The notes below the pieces were generated by a model. The model made no database searches. It was not told the DNA's origin and saw only the letters and a program-made list of their open reading frames with translations. From Brevibacillus panacihumi W25 (GTDB lineage: Bacteria; Bacillota; Bacilli; Brevibacillales; Brevibacillaceae): DNA of 64,000 nucleotides. Location of the stretch: positions 1,996,579 to 2,060,578 of the forward strand of contig NZ_KI629782.1 of the NCBI RefSeq assembly GCF_000503775.1, read 5' to 3'. This document shows positions 45,203 to 56,200 of the stretch, piece after piece. Positions within the stretch are counted from its first letter, which is position 1. Each line of letters opens with the position of its first letter. The translations under genes were made by a program, and so were the position numbers.

Positions 45203-46770
45203 ATGCCCCCTAGTATTTTTAAATATTTATCCATTTCCCTCGTTGGTGAAGTGGCTTGTAATGCGGAGAGGTTGCGGAAGTTGCTTGGTATTGCTTGATC
45301 GAAACGAGGTTCTGAGGAGGGCTTGGTATCTTTTAGTCGGGAAAGGTGCTGTGCAACATCCCGGAGGTCATTTGCACTCCATAAATGGTCTTTTACACAT
45401 ACATCCAAGGCTTCCTCAATATCAGGTTGGAAATGGGTGATGGCATATTGAACGATTTGCAAATGATCACGTACATACCTCGGATACCGAACGCTTATCT
45501 CATGAATAAACAGCATTGCTTTTTCTTGATCGTGAAATTGGCGGATAATGGTCTCCTTATAAGCATGAATCCCTTTAGATCGATCACGTGAGTGCTGTCT
45601 ACTTTTTATAAGCTCTCCTTTTCCGTGGCAAAGCCGATGTCGTGCAAGAACTTCTCCTTGCGGAGTTGCTCTGACAATCAGTTCCTCTTCATGAATCTCG
45701 ATAAATACTTGATTCTCTCCCCTTGGACGGTATGTCCCTAAAGGAAGGGAGTACCGATTGGATTTATATTTAATCACATTGTCCTTATGGACAGTTCTTG
45801 TTATACTGGATCCACGGTTGCTCTCGAAAGAGAGCAGGGGAGAGACTGGCTTCAAGTGTTGCTTTTCGAGGGCGTGCACTTCAACCGGTCTCTTTTTTGT
45901 TGTATGGTGCACATTGTAATTGCCTGTCCGTGATAGCCAGGCCAGAGACCGTTCGTTCCATGCATCGATATTGGAGAAAACCCTGTGTTTGGCAAAGTTT
46001 CTTTTCACGAATTTCACTACGTTTTCTATCTTGCCCTTACTTTGCGGATCTGCCTTGCGGCATAAATAAAGGCGAAATCCACGTTCTTGCTTATAAGACT
46101 GAAATTCACTCGTCAGGATAATGTCTCCTGCATTTTCACTTACGGTGATCAGGTGATCTTGGTCATAAACCAATTCCTCTGGCATTCCTCCGAAAAATAC
46201 GAATGCGTTTTCATGGCATCTGATTGCATCCCTTGTGGTAAAGGGTCTGCTTTGCCACTCTACATACTTGAAACGGGAGTGGGAGAGAACAAAAGTGATG
46301 AAGTATAATCTCACGTCCTTTTTTTCCATATTTTTAACCGTGACTTCTCCCCAATCCACTTGAGCCTGTTGGCCCATTGGCAACTCGTCCACTGCTTCGT
46401 GATCACGAATATGTACAATTTTCGGAATATGGTATATTTCCCTTAGCTCACTAACATAGGATCGAACTGTGCTTCCTCCAATCTTAATGGAAGGATATTT
46501 CTCCTTTAACCAGTCCTCGACCTGAGAAGAAGACAGATCTGGATGTTCATGTAACCAACTGAGAATCCTATCCCGGTAGGGATTCAACTTTTTGCTTCTG
46601 TTACCAAGGGAATTGACCCAATCTGATGCCTCCTCAAAAGTCATATCTAGATATTTATAGACCGTGTTCCTCGACAGATCCAATTTCCTTGCGATGGCTG
46701 CCACCTTAAATCCTTGCTCTTTTAATTGATGAACCTGAAGATACAACAGTAATTTTTCCACCTTTCCCAT
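45199..46770 (-). CDS. istA: IS21 transposase IstA
   Basis: A 523-residue DDE transposase with an N-terminal helix-turn-helix (VAAIARKLDLSRNTVYKYLD), an integrase core with QAQVDWGEV (first Asp), LVYDQDH and SKGKIENVVKFVKRNF (catalytic Glu), and a C-terminal beta domain. Full length for IS21. It overlaps istB. The intact genes and ends suggest a recent, possibly active element. Confidence 0.94.
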   Translation of the reverse strand: MGKVEKLLLYLQVHQLKEQGFKVAAIARKLDLSRNTVYKYLDMTFEEASDWVNSLGNRSKKLNPYRDRILSWLHEHPDLSSSQVEDWLKEKYPSIKIGGSTVRSYVSELREIYHIPKIVHIRDHEAVDELPMGQQAQVDWGEVTVKNMEKKDVRLYFITFVLSHSRFKYVEWQSRPFTTRDAIRCHENAFVFFGGMPEELVYDQDHLITVSENAGDIILTSEFQSYKQERGFRLYLCRKADPQSKGKIENVVKFVKRNFAKHRVFSNIDAWNERSLAWLSRTGNYNVHHTTKKRPVEVHALEKQHLKPVSPLLSFESNRGSSITRTVHKDNVIKYKSNRYSLPLGTYRPRGENQVFIEIHEEELIVRATPQGEVLARHRLCHGKGELIKSRQHSRDRSKGIHAYKETIIRQFHDQEKAMLFIHEISVRYPRYVRDHLQIVQYAITHFQPDIEEALDVCVKDHLWSANDLRDVAQHLSRLKDTKPSSEPRFDQAIPSNFRNLSALQATSPTREMDKYLKILGGI

Positions 46771-46885
46771 CCCCCAGCCAAGCTATGTTGAACAAGTAAT
46801 CATAGCTTAACTGGGTTACCAAGTGAAAGAAAAAAGTGTTCATTTCTATTTGGCGGATACTGTTGAATTTAGTTTAGCAGTTACA

Positions 46886-47137
46886 CTATATACCTACATT
46901 AATTCTTAATAGATTTACCCCAATCACAATAGTATAAAACTAATTTTTCACTCTATCTCCTGCAGCCTACATGACATCTCATACTCCTCACGAATGCATG
47001 CAAGTATTAAGTGCCAACAGAAGACGACTACCTATTGAACGTCGTCTTCTGCTCATTGAAATTAACAATCAGATTAAACGGTAACATGAGCAAGTTTATG
47101 CTACAGGAGCAAATTCACGACAATAAGGATATCGAAC
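46886..47137. other. Gap between IS21 and sbcC, with a perfect inverted repeat
   Basis: No gene is seen in these 250 bp. CAGAAGACGAC (47018-47028) and GTCGTCTTCTG (47041-47051) form a perfect 11-bp hairpin about 90 bp past the sbcC stop, probably the original end of the sbcDC transcript, although no long T run follows. The rest is AT-rich and is the far flank of the pre-IS21 intergenic region. Confidence 0.4.
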
Positions 47138-47626
47138 TTAACTAACGCAAAAGTTAGTGTAACTGTATCCTTCTCTTGTTTTCTTCACTTCCAAGATAGC
47201 AGGTATGGCTTGTTTCAGCTCCTGAACATGTGAGATGACACCTATCATTCGCCCGGATTGCTGCAAATCGATCAAGGTATCAATGGCCTTGTGCAAAGAC
47301 TCTTCATCGAGAGAGCCGAAACCCTCGTCTATAAACATGGTTTCCAACGAAATGCCACCTTCATAGGATTGAATAACATCAGCCATTCCAAGTGCTAAAC
47401 ATAGTGAAGCATTGAACTTTTCTCCACCAGACAATGTTTTCACGTCCCGCAGCTGACCCGTGTAATGATCATAGACATCAAAACCGAGTCCGCTTTGTCT
47501 ACCGCGTTTTTCCATTCTGTCACTACGAACCAGATAAAATTGCCCACCCGAAATCTTCTGTAAGCGTTGGTTCGCGTTGAAAATAATCTTTTCCAGAAAT
47601 TCAATTTGTAAATATCTCTCAAACGA
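47138..47626 (-). pseudogene. sbcC: sbcC, C-terminal fragment (cut by IS)
   Basis: About 163 codons of SbcC in the frame FERYLQIEFLEKI through the ABC signature LSGGEKFNASLCLALGMADV and Walker B/D-loop TMFIDEGFGSLDEES. It joins exactly to the N-terminal fragment across the IS when one copy of the TCAAACGA duplication is removed. A short internal ATG start (47515) could give a peptide with the signature motif only. Without the N-terminal Walker A in the same chain, a working SbcC is unlikely. Confidence 0.9.
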
Positions 47627-49180
47627 ATCAATTTCATAAATCTAAGCCCTACGGGCTCAAGGGTTTTTGAGCATAGAAAAAGGAGTACCTCCCCAAATCT
47701 CTAATAAGTTAAGTGCGACCCAAACTTAAGAGAATGGAGGATGACTCCCAATGTCCATTATAAGACAAGGAAGCCTGTTTGATATACAAGAATTATTCGA
47801 CTTAGAACCTCCCCAACGATTTGAAGCGATTTTTTCCACCCTTGACATCGATCCGATTCTTTGTGTTATCTCCAAAAAGTCGATCTATGGAGCTCCTACT
47901 GAGTTGAATTATGCTGCTATGCTGTATTCTTTGGTCGCTCGAATCGTAGAACGGATTCCAACCGTGAAAGATTTACGGAAACGGCTTAAACATGACTTTA
48001 TCTTTCGGTTGGAATGCGGTTTTTTGGTTTCAGACAGCCTTCCTTCTGAGGCATCGTACTCACGTCTGGTTCAGAAGCTATCTGAAACAACACTTCTCGA
48101 GAAGGTTCAAGATACGTTATTGCTCCAAGCGATTCAAGAAGGGTTCGTGAATGATGAAGCGGTTGCTTTCGATGCGACCCATTTTGAATCTCGTGACCGT
48201 GGAGTAGCAAAGGAAAAAAAGCCAAAGCCGGAACCGAAGAAACGCGGACGTAAAACGAAAGCAGAAAAAGAAATATACGACAAGAAAAAGCAAGAAGAAG
48301 AAGCCCAAAAGTCCTTATACGAGAAATCTATTGCAGCCCAACTGGATGCCCCATTGGAAGAGCTCTTAACCCATGTCCCTTTACAGCCTGACTGGGGAAT
48401 CAAGAAAAATAGTGAAGGGAAAAACGTGTTTTGGTACGGATACAAAGCACATCTTGCTGTCGGCACGAAAAGTCAATACATTCTTCGTTCCCTTATGTCC
48501 TCTGGAAGTATGAATGATGGGAAAGCGGCGATTCCTTTGCTCAAAGGAGTTCAGACGATCCTGCCGGATCGTATACATTATGGAATCATGGATGCAGGGT
48601 ATGACTACAAACCCATTTATCAGCAAATCAGTCGAATGGATGCTCACGCTATTATTGCTTACAACAAGCGGAATGAAGGAGAAATGGTTGGGTTCGACCA
48701 GCACTTTGCTCCCACATGTGTCCGAGAGCACTCCTATCGTTACGACAGTTATGATAAAAAGTACAAAACACTGAAATTTGTACGTCCCAAGGAGTGCAAA
48801 GACTGTCCACTGGCTCAAGATTCCCTCTGTCAGAAGGTGTATAAAATTAAGGTCGAAACGGATCTTCGGAAGTATACGGCTCCGGCCAGAGGAACAAAAA
48901 CGTGGGAAGAACTCTATGACCAAAGAACAGCTGTCGAGCGGGTGAATGCCTATTTGAAAGAATTTTTCCAACTGAACAACGTACGCTATCGCACAGGGAA
49001 GAGGGCCAAAGTTCATTTTGATTTGGTAACTCTTGTTTATAATGCCGCTAAATTAGCCACTGATCGGATTCGTAACGCACTGGAAAACAAGAAGCCAGTC
49101 GCGGCTTAGTTTTTAAAAAAGGATAAAGAAGAGATTGGGGCAGTCTGTATATTTTTAAGATGAGCAATTATGAAATTGAT
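47627..49180 (+). mobile_element. IS1182-like insertion sequence, complete, inside sbcC
   Basis: The element is 1,554 bp long with perfect 13-bp terminal inverted repeats ATCAATTTCATAA / TTATGAAATTGAT, flanked by an 8-bp duplication TCAAACGA (47619-47626 and 49181-49188). It carries one intact transposase gene reading opposite to sbcC. The perfect ends and exact duplication point to a recent insertion. Confidence 0.9.
47751..49109 (+). CDS. DDE transposase (DUF772 N-terminus, IS1182-like)
   Basis: A 452-residue transposase. The N-terminal DUF772-like region (LNYAAMLYSLVARIVERIPT, FRLECGF) is followed by a DDE domain with AVAFDATHFESRDRG (Asp), GIMDAGYD (Asp), a zinc-finger-like cluster CKDCPLAQDSLC and the final RTAVERVNAYLKEFFQLNNV (Glu). 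The lysine-rich insert after the first Asp is common in this group. Family naming (IS1182 versus a related IS4/IS5 group) is by recognition only. Confidence 0.87.
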   Translation: MSIIRQGSLFDIQELFDLEPPQRFEAIFSTLDIDPILCVISKKSIYGAPTELNYAAMLYSLVARIVERIPTVKDLRKRLKHDFIFRLECGFLVSDSLPSEASYSRLVQKLSETTLLEKVQDTLLLQAIQEGFVNDEAVAFDATHFESRDRGVAKEKKPKPEPKKRGRKTKAEKEIYDKKKQEEEAQKSLYEKSIAAQLDAPLEELLTHVPLQPDWGIKKNSEGKNVFWYGYKAHLAVGTKSQYILRSLMSSGSMNDGKAAIPLLKGVQTILPDRIHYGIMDAGYDYKPIYQQISRMDAHAIIAYNKRNEGEMVGFDQHFAPTCVREHSYRYDSYDKKYKTLKFVRPKECKDCPLAQDSLCQKVYKIKVETDLRKYTAPARGTKTWEELYDQRTAVERVNAYLKEFFQLNNVRYRTGKRAKVHFDLVTLVYNAAKLATDRIRNALENKKPVAA

Positions 49181-51792
49181 TCAAACGAGATCTTTTTCGT
49201 ATTTTCTCCTCGAACGACATCATACAAATCTTTCACGAGTTGGTACTCACGTTCTGCGTCCTGCCAAGCCTTCTCAGCTTCGAGAATATTGACCCTGCCT
49301 TCGGTTCCTTTCCCATAGTTAAGTTCCGCTTGAATATTTTCATTGCGGATGATTTCCAGACGTTGTTCCAGTTCCTGCAGATGTTGCTGCAGCATCACAA
49401 CATCTTGACGTTCTTTGCCAGCTGTTGCTTCTGATAATTCCTCAATTTGTTGCTCTATAGTTTTTGTAGCTGTATGATACGCTTCAATTTGTTGTTTCAA
49501 TGCAGATCGGGCATCATCTTTCATCTTTGCTGATTTGTAGGCTTCTTCGGTCTCAAACCCTGCCTGTTTCAGCGCTTCGAAGTAACTTCGGTGCGCTTTT
49601 TCTTTTTTTGCTACTGCTTCGTTCTTTAAGTTATCTGCATTTGTACGGCTCGCGACCACCTCAATGTTTCGTTTACTCGCTTCCTGGAATTTCATTTGTG
49701 CCTGCTTCCAGGCGTCATCCATATTCTTCTTGTTCTCTTCTGTATCTCGGATTTGTTGTTCAAGCTTCTCAAGACTTCGCACCTCTTCAGGCAACGCTGC
49801 TAGCAATTGTTCATAAACTGCCTGCTCCGTTACAAACGCAGTCTTCTTATCATTGAATAAGGTGGAAGTATGTTCTTTCTGTTTGCTTTTCTCTTCTAAA
49901 GTTTGATCCAACGTTTCAAGTGCTTGCTTGAGTGGAGTGTGCTTGGCATGATTCTCCTTTAACTCCTTCTCCTCATTCGCCAGAGCTTTTCCTTCTTTCA
50001 CCAACTCTGCAATGGACTCTTGAATTCCTTCTATATTGAAACCCTGTTCAAGCACTTGCTGCTGTTTCTCCTGGATCTGGCGTATAGTGGCATTGTACTT
50101 CGCTTTCGCTTCAAGATGTTTTTTCTCTGCCACAGATTTATCTTTACGCAACTGTTCTAGTTCTTCTTTCGTAGGGATTTCACCGATCATAGCAGCCTTT
50201 TTCGGGTGCTCTATACTGCCACAAACCGGACAAGTATCACCATCATGAAGATGGCTCGCTAATAAACCAGCTTGACCTTCGATCCAGAGATCCTCTACTA
50301 CAGAATAGGCTTGATTCGCTTGCTCGAATGTATCCGATAATTCTCTTTCTTCTTCATGTTCTTCTGAAGATCTTTGTACGAGGTTAAGGTATTCTTGAAT
50401 CATTGTTGCATGTTGTCTCAGAAGATTTAGCCGCTCAGTCATTTCCGGCAGATAGGCAACTTTATCCTCCAATTCCTTTACCTGAACTAATTTTTCAGAT
50501 CGCTTGGACTGTAAGGCTTCCAGTTCACTCTGTGCATTAGCTACTTGCTTTGTTAAGGATTCTACCTCTATTTCAAGCTGCAGTACCTTCTGCTGTTTTT
50601 CATCAATATCCTTTACTGTTGGCAAATATCCCTGAAGGCGTTCCAACTCACGCAAAGCTTGTTCTCTTAACTTTTCTTTGCCCTCTTCCTGCTTATAATT
50701 TGCTTCGGCCGATCGGAAGCTTGACTCCGCTTGTTCGCATTCGATCAGTGCATCTTCTAGAAGTTTGTTTTTGCGGGTGAGTTCTTCCGTCATCTCCACG
50801 TAATGCCGCTCGTATACGTGCAGGTGAACGGCCTGCTCTGCAAGCGAAAGCTCCATCGCTTTTTGTTGAATATCCAGCGCTTGCGAGGCAAGTTCTTGTC
50901 TTGTAGCAATCTTCTGATCCAAAAGGTTAAATTGCTCATTCACACTTTGAGCTTGATGATATGCCGCGGTTTTTTCTTGGTGTTTTGCTGTCTCAACCTG
51001 CAACAACAACTTCTTTTCTTCCATTTGTCCAACATAGTAATCGATCTCTTTATCTAACGCTTCCACTACTTGATGCGTATTGTAATGCTGTTGTTGAAAG
51101 ACTTTATACAGATCAGAACCTTCTCGTCCTGCCAGAGAGCCCTTCACATTGTTAATGTGATACTCCCGTATTTTGGCCAACTCCGCGCAAATTTGCTGCA
51201 TTTCCTTACGCTTCTCATTCAATTGGTCTGCGACAACCTTATACAAATTGGTCTTGAATATACGGCGCAGTATCTCCTCCTTGTTTTCCGTTTCGGATGT
51301 AAGCAGTTTGCGGAACTCCCCCTGCGGTAGCATGACGATTTGACTGAACTGATCCTTCGTGAGACCAATGATTTCACGAATCTTTTCGTCCACTTGAGAC
51401 ACGATAAAGCGATCCGTTATGGGTATCTCTTCCCCACCTATGATTTCATACAATTCATATCTGTCACCCGTCGCTCCTTTATTGCCTGATTTCACATGAG
51501 CCAACTGCCGGAACACACGGTACGCGCGACCTTTCAGTTCAAATACAAAATCCACGGAAGTATGCACCTGATCATCAGCAAAATGACTGCGAAGCATTTT
51601 ACTGTCGTTCCTGTCTTCCCCGCTTGCATCTCCATATAAGGCAAAGCAGATCGCGTCAAAGATAGATGTTTTTCCAGCTCCCGTATTCCCCGATACGACA
51701 AACAAGCGATTGTCTTTCAGTTCAGAGAAATCGATCACTTCTTCATTCTTATACGGCCCGAACGCAGTCATCGTAAGCTTCAACGGTCTCAT
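49181..51792 (-). pseudogene. sbcC: sbcC, N-terminal fragment (cut by IS)
   Basis: About 870 codons of the SbcC exonuclease ATPase: start MRPLKLTMTAFGPYKNEE, Walker A SGNTGAGKTSIFDAICFAL, coiled coils around a zinc hook (DTCPVCGSIEHPKK). The frame runs into the IS and stops at 49168 after adding four foreign residues (ESIS in place of ERYL). The ATPase signature and Walker B lie on the other side of the element. I chose the ATG at 51792 as in other SbcC proteins; it overlaps the end of sbcD by 44 bp. Confidence 0.92.
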
Positions 51793-52945
51793 CGCGCTCA
51801 CCCGCTTTCTTGAAGATTTCTTCTATCGTTTCAATAAATAGCTTCTCTGTCTCTGGTGATAGCTCCGTACCTTTCACTTCTTTATAAAACGCTTTGAACA
51901 ACGACAGCTCGTCCATCTGGGCTCGTCCGTCTACTGCCAGCGTTTCTCCGAGTAGTCCTGCAACAGCCATTTTTCGTTCTACGTGCATTGCATTTGGATA
52001 AACGGAGCGAACCCGTTCCATCGCAGACAATACTAACACCTCGTCCAGCAAGCGAACAAACACATAGTCCTCATTGATTGGATGCTTCTCAATATCTGCA
52101 ATCAGGCCTTCTACCGTCCGCATGTCACGTCTCGGCGTAAGGTCTCTTTTCTCAATCGTTACATTACCGTCCCCATTCAGTTCAACGACAAGATAACCTT
52201 TGTTGTGATGTTCTTCCGAAATGGAATACTTGAGAGGCGAGCCGGCATAGCGGATCGTTTCGTTTCCAACATGGTGTGCCTGATGCAAATGTCCAAGAGC
52301 CGTGTAATGGAATCCATTAAAATGCTTGGCACTCACATGCTCAGCCCCACCGATGGATAGTGGTCGTTCCGAATCGCTGGTATTATTCTGAGCTTCACCA
52401 CCAGGCGTAACGAAAGCGTGGCCTACGAACACATGCCGGGCATTTGGGTTCATGGATGCTTTGATCGTTTCGGTGATTTTGCACATCGCGTCATTATGTG
52501 TTTTGATCGTGTCATCGCGGAGCAAATAGCGTACTTTTCCGGGCTCTGCATAAGGGATGAGATGAAAATGAACTTCTCCATGCTCGTCGTGCAATACGAC
52601 AGGTTCAAATGGATAAATCAGTTCACCAGCGATATGCAACCCCGAAGCTTTCAACATGCTACTGCCAAAATCCAGACGGCTCGGACTATCGTGATTACCT
52701 GCGACTGCTAGAACAGGAATTTCCAAATGAAGAACAAGCGTCTCCAGCACACGATCTAGCAATTGCACAGCTTCAGTTGGAGGAACGGCACGATCGTACA
52801 AATCACCCGCAATAACGATGACATCTGGTCTTTTAGCTTCTACGTCCTTGATAAATTGATCAAGGATATATTGCTGATCCTCCGTCATGTAAACACCTTG
52901 AACTAATTTGCCTAGATGCCAGTCGGCTGTGTGGAATATTTTCAT
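51749..52945 (-). CDS. sbcD: Exonuclease subunit SbcD
   Basis: The Mre11-like nuclease of the SbcCD complex, which cleaves DNA hairpins and protein-blocked ends. About 398 residues, with MKIFHTADWHLGK at the start, VIAGDLYDRAVPP, LAVAGNHDSPSRL, HVFVGHAFV and LGHLHQAHH supplying the metal ligands. The ATG at 52945 follows AAAGGAAAGAG; upstream frame is not needed. It is intact, but its partner SbcC is disrupted, so the complex is probably non-functional unless another SbcC exists. Confidence 0.95.
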   Translation of the reverse strand: MKIFHTADWHLGKLVQGVYMTEDQQYILDQFIKDVEAKRPDVIVIAGDLYDRAVPPTEAVQLLDRVLETLVLHLEIPVLAVAGNHDSPSRLDFGSSMLKASGLHIAGELIYPFEPVVLHDEHGEVHFHLIPYAEPGKVRYLLRDDTIKTHNDAMCKITETIKASMNPNARHVFVGHAFVTPGGEAQNNTSDSERPLSIGGAEHVSAKHFNGFHYTALGHLHQAHHVGNETIRYAGSPLKYSISEEHHNKGYLVVELNGDGNVTIEKRDLTPRRDMRTVEGLIADIEKHPINEDYVFVRLLDEVLVLSAMERVRSVYPNAMHVERKMAVAGLLGETLAVDGRAQMDELSLFKAFYKEVKGTELSPETEKLFIETIEEIFKKAGERDETVEAYDDCVRAV

Positions 52946-53028
52946 TGCATCACTCTTTCCTTTCTGTTCGTTTTTTACCGTATTTACCCCTGTCACCAGT
53001 GTCTTCTGTTTTGTTAGTCCTATTATGA

Positions 53029-53066
53029 CAAAAGTTCTCTGACAACAGGTTGCCAGAGAACTTTTG
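53029..53066. repeat. Perfect 13-bp inverted repeat upstream of sbcD
   Basis: CAAAAGTTCTCTG and CAGAGAACTTTTG with a 12-nt loop, in the 345-bp gap before sbcD. It ends in TTTTG on either strand, so it could act as a weak bidirectional terminator or as a structure near the sbcD promoter. The rest of this gap shows no gene. Confidence 0.5.
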
Positions 53067-53250
53067 TTCGCATTTTTTGTTTAAAATAGAATTGAAACCT
53101 GACACTTACAAGATATCAAGTCTATCCAAGATTCCGGAATGTCTTTTGATGCTTGCTCGGCTCCTTGTTACTTAGAGTGTCAATTGTGCGTATCAATACC
53201 TAGAAGTCACTGAAAATACTCAAACAGGGTGGACGATGCAACAATTGGAT

Positions 53251-53284
53251 ATAAAAAAAGAAGATGGGGAGAGTACCCATCTTC
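53251..53284 (-). terminator. Intrinsic terminator after the restriction cassette
   Basis: GAAGATGGG and CCCATCTTC form a perfect 9-bp stem with TTTTTTTAT after it on the minus strand, starting 7 bp past the res stop codon. It closes the four-gene restriction cassette. Confidence 0.88.
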
Positions 53285-53290
53285 CTAATT

Positions 53291-56200
53291 TCATCCCTTC
53301 ACGATCTCCATTAACTTCTCATAATCGTTAACCACATCGTACTTCAGTTGATCAGAGTTCAATTTAGCAAAGTGTCGCCGTGCACATTCAATCTTTGCCT
53401 TCTCGACTTCACGCAGCTCCATCGAATTCAAAGAGCCTTTCGTCTCGGCAATAAAATAAATGTGCTTGATGTCACCTTCTTTGAATACAATCGCCCAGTC
53501 CGGATTGTAGTCGCCAACTGGGGTTGGGATATAAAAGCCTCGCGGCAGCTTGGCATAAATGTTTACTTCCTTGCTCGTGTCTAGCTCTTTCGCGAAAGTC
53601 TGCTCGATCTTGGAATCCGTCACCACATAGTCGTATATGTGCTTCTCAACCGCTATCGCATTTTGTCCAAGCTGTCCCTTCAGCGTGTTCTTCGTGAACA
53701 CATCGGTATCGAACGTATCATTGATCACATCATACGTAATGGATTCAATAATCGTCGTCGCCTTCTGCTCATTAATCAGTCTAGATGCCCGGATAATAAA
53801 CTCCTCGGGATTCTTCTGGAATAGCATAAACTTCGCTTGTTTGATACCTTTCATAATGGCCACAATCGTTTTTCTGGTGAGCTTTGTTTCATCCATCAGT
53901 TTGCCGATCAAGTCGTATTTGATCTTCGATGCCGCAGCTTGATGAACATAATCCGCGTCCGTCTCTCGAATTTTGAACGCTTCTCCCTGCTTCAATTGTT
54001 CACGGGATTCGATCTCATTCATTTCCCCATGCTTGATGGAATAACGAATTGAAGGCACGTCCAAGCTCATATTAATCGCCATGATGCTCTTCCGCACCAA
54101 TTCTTCCGAGTCGAACTGAACCGTGTAAACCGATCTCTTATTGATCCGGCTCCACAATTCCTTGAATTCTTTCTTATGGAAGTTGCTGTTCACCGTGATA
54201 TTCGGAACTGTATTCTTCCGATCATCGTTCGCCATATCCGACCTGCCTTCAACGTAGATCGTTTTAACCAATTCAATAAGTTGCTCTTGATGTGCGTGCA
54301 GCTCATCTGGTAGTTTAATGGTTTGTTCTTCTACGGCAGCAAAGTATGCATCCGTTAGATTGTAGTCATCGTCGGTATAGCCATTACGAATGAACGCATT
54401 TTGCAGCTTGTTTGCGAGTCTCTCATCGATCTTTAATTGTTCGCCGCGGGCATTTACAAGTACTTTTTGCAAGAAGAAGCTATTGTCTGCCTTGCGTGGG
54501 CGATCCGACAATGTCGCTGCAATCTCGCTCTGGAGCTGCTTGGCAAATTGCTCATAGGATTCACTTGCAACAACGGTCAGTGCATTAATCTCGTGAACGT
54601 CAATACCAGGAATACTGGAGTCGATCCGTTCGCCATACTTGTTCACGCAGAGACGCAATCCACGCCCAACTTCCTGCCGCTTCTTGATCGTAGAATCACT
54701 GTGCTTGAGCGTGCAAATCTGGAATACGTTCGGGTTATCCCAGCCTTCCTTCAACGCCGAGTGGGAGAAAATGAACCGCGTTGGTTCCTCAAAGCTGAGA
54801 AGTTGTTCCTTCTGTCGCATAATCAGGTCATATGCATCCGCGTCATCGGAGTCGGTTTCTCTGGCAGACACTTTGGAATCAACAAACCGATTGCTCTTTT
54901 TATCGATGGAGAAATACCCTTTATGCGTATCCTTTACGCGAATAGTATTCAAATATTGAACATATGGGTCATCTGCGAACAAGGACAGTTGTTCGTTTAG
55001 GAGTGCCATGTATTCTTCTACAAAGATATCAGCATAATCGCCGTTCCGTTCGTTGCCGTCTTTATCGTATTGTCGATACTTAGCAACTTCGTCGATGAAG
55101 AAGAGTGAGAGCACTTTAATTCCTTTATGAAACAGCACCCGCTCCTTCTCGAAGTGTGATTTCAGCGTCTCCCGAATCTGGATTCGCCGGAAATGAAGCT
55201 CGCTGACATCACCTTGCACGTCTCCGGCGAACAGCGTGACTCCATTAATAAAGCTGATGCTGTTATTCTGACCGTTGATCTCGGATACCTTGTAACCTTT
55301 ATACTGCTCCAAATTCTCGGACAATTGATAGAGGTCATCGCCTGTGACGATCTTCTTGGATACTTTGGTTAATCCGGTTTTGGTTCGTTTTTCATACTCA
55401 AGTCTAGCAACGGGAGCATGCTTGTCGCTGACATCAATGCCTTCGAGGTACACGTAGCTGTTCGTTCCACTTGATCCTTTGACCGAGATACCTTTCACAC
55501 TAATCTTCTTGACCAGTTTCATGTTGTAGGCATCCAGAGCATCGAGGCGATAGACTTTGTTGTAGTCTTCCCGGTGAGTCGCCGAATATCGCAGCGTAAA
55601 CAACGCTTTAAAATCCTTTAATGCCTCTTTCGTCTTCTTCCCCTCAACGGATTGTGGCTCATCGATGATGAGTATGGGATTGGTGCTTGCGATTACATCG
55701 ATTGGCTTACGAGATGCAAAATCATCCAGCTCCATCGTAATTCTTCTTGCATCCTTACCTCTCGCATTAAACGCTTGAGCGTTAATAATCATCACGTTAA
55801 TACCAGCGTCACTTGCGAACTTCTCGATATGATGCAGTTGCTTGGAATTATAAACGAAGTAACGTGCCTTTGATCCATACTCCGCCATGAAGTGGTCTTC
55901 GGTAATCTGAAATGTCTTCAGCACACCTTCCCGAATCGCAATCGACGGAACAACGATAATGAATTTGCCCCAGCCGTACTTTTTGTACAATTCGAACATC
56001 GTCCGAATGTACGTGTAGGTTTTACCCGTACCGGTTTCCATTTCAACCGTGAGGTTGTACTTGCCCTCAAGCCGTTCCGATAGTTTCAATCCATTCTGGC
56101 GTTGCACCGCTTGAATATTGCTCAGAACTTCCTGATCGACTAGCTTGATAGGATTGTTCTTGAACCCATATTCCGAATCATTGCCGCTTGTTTGCTGAAA

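Larger units (their letters stand above)
44393..46885 (-). mobile_element. IS21-family insertion sequence, complete, with 5-bp target duplication
   Basis: The element is 2,493 bp long. Its ends read TGTAACCGTCAA (left, plus strand) and TGTAACTGCTAA (right, minus strand), the TG...CA ends expected of IS21. CTATA flanks both sides (44388-44392 and 46886-46890) as target duplication. Subterminal TTGAACACTTTTT repeats occur twice at the left (44411, 44435) and once at the right (TGAACACTTTTT, minus strand, 46831-46842), the probable transposase binding sites. It carries istA and istB. It lies about 160 bp upstream of the Hsp70 cassette and may influence its promoter. Confidence 0.88.

Noticed and set aside
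48381..49016. 211-codon leftward frame inside the IS1182-like transposase gene
   Set aside because: Antisense to the DDE domain, which is clearly coding.
54437..55000. 187-codon rightward frame inside res
   Set aside because: Antisense to the conserved helicase region of the Res subunit.
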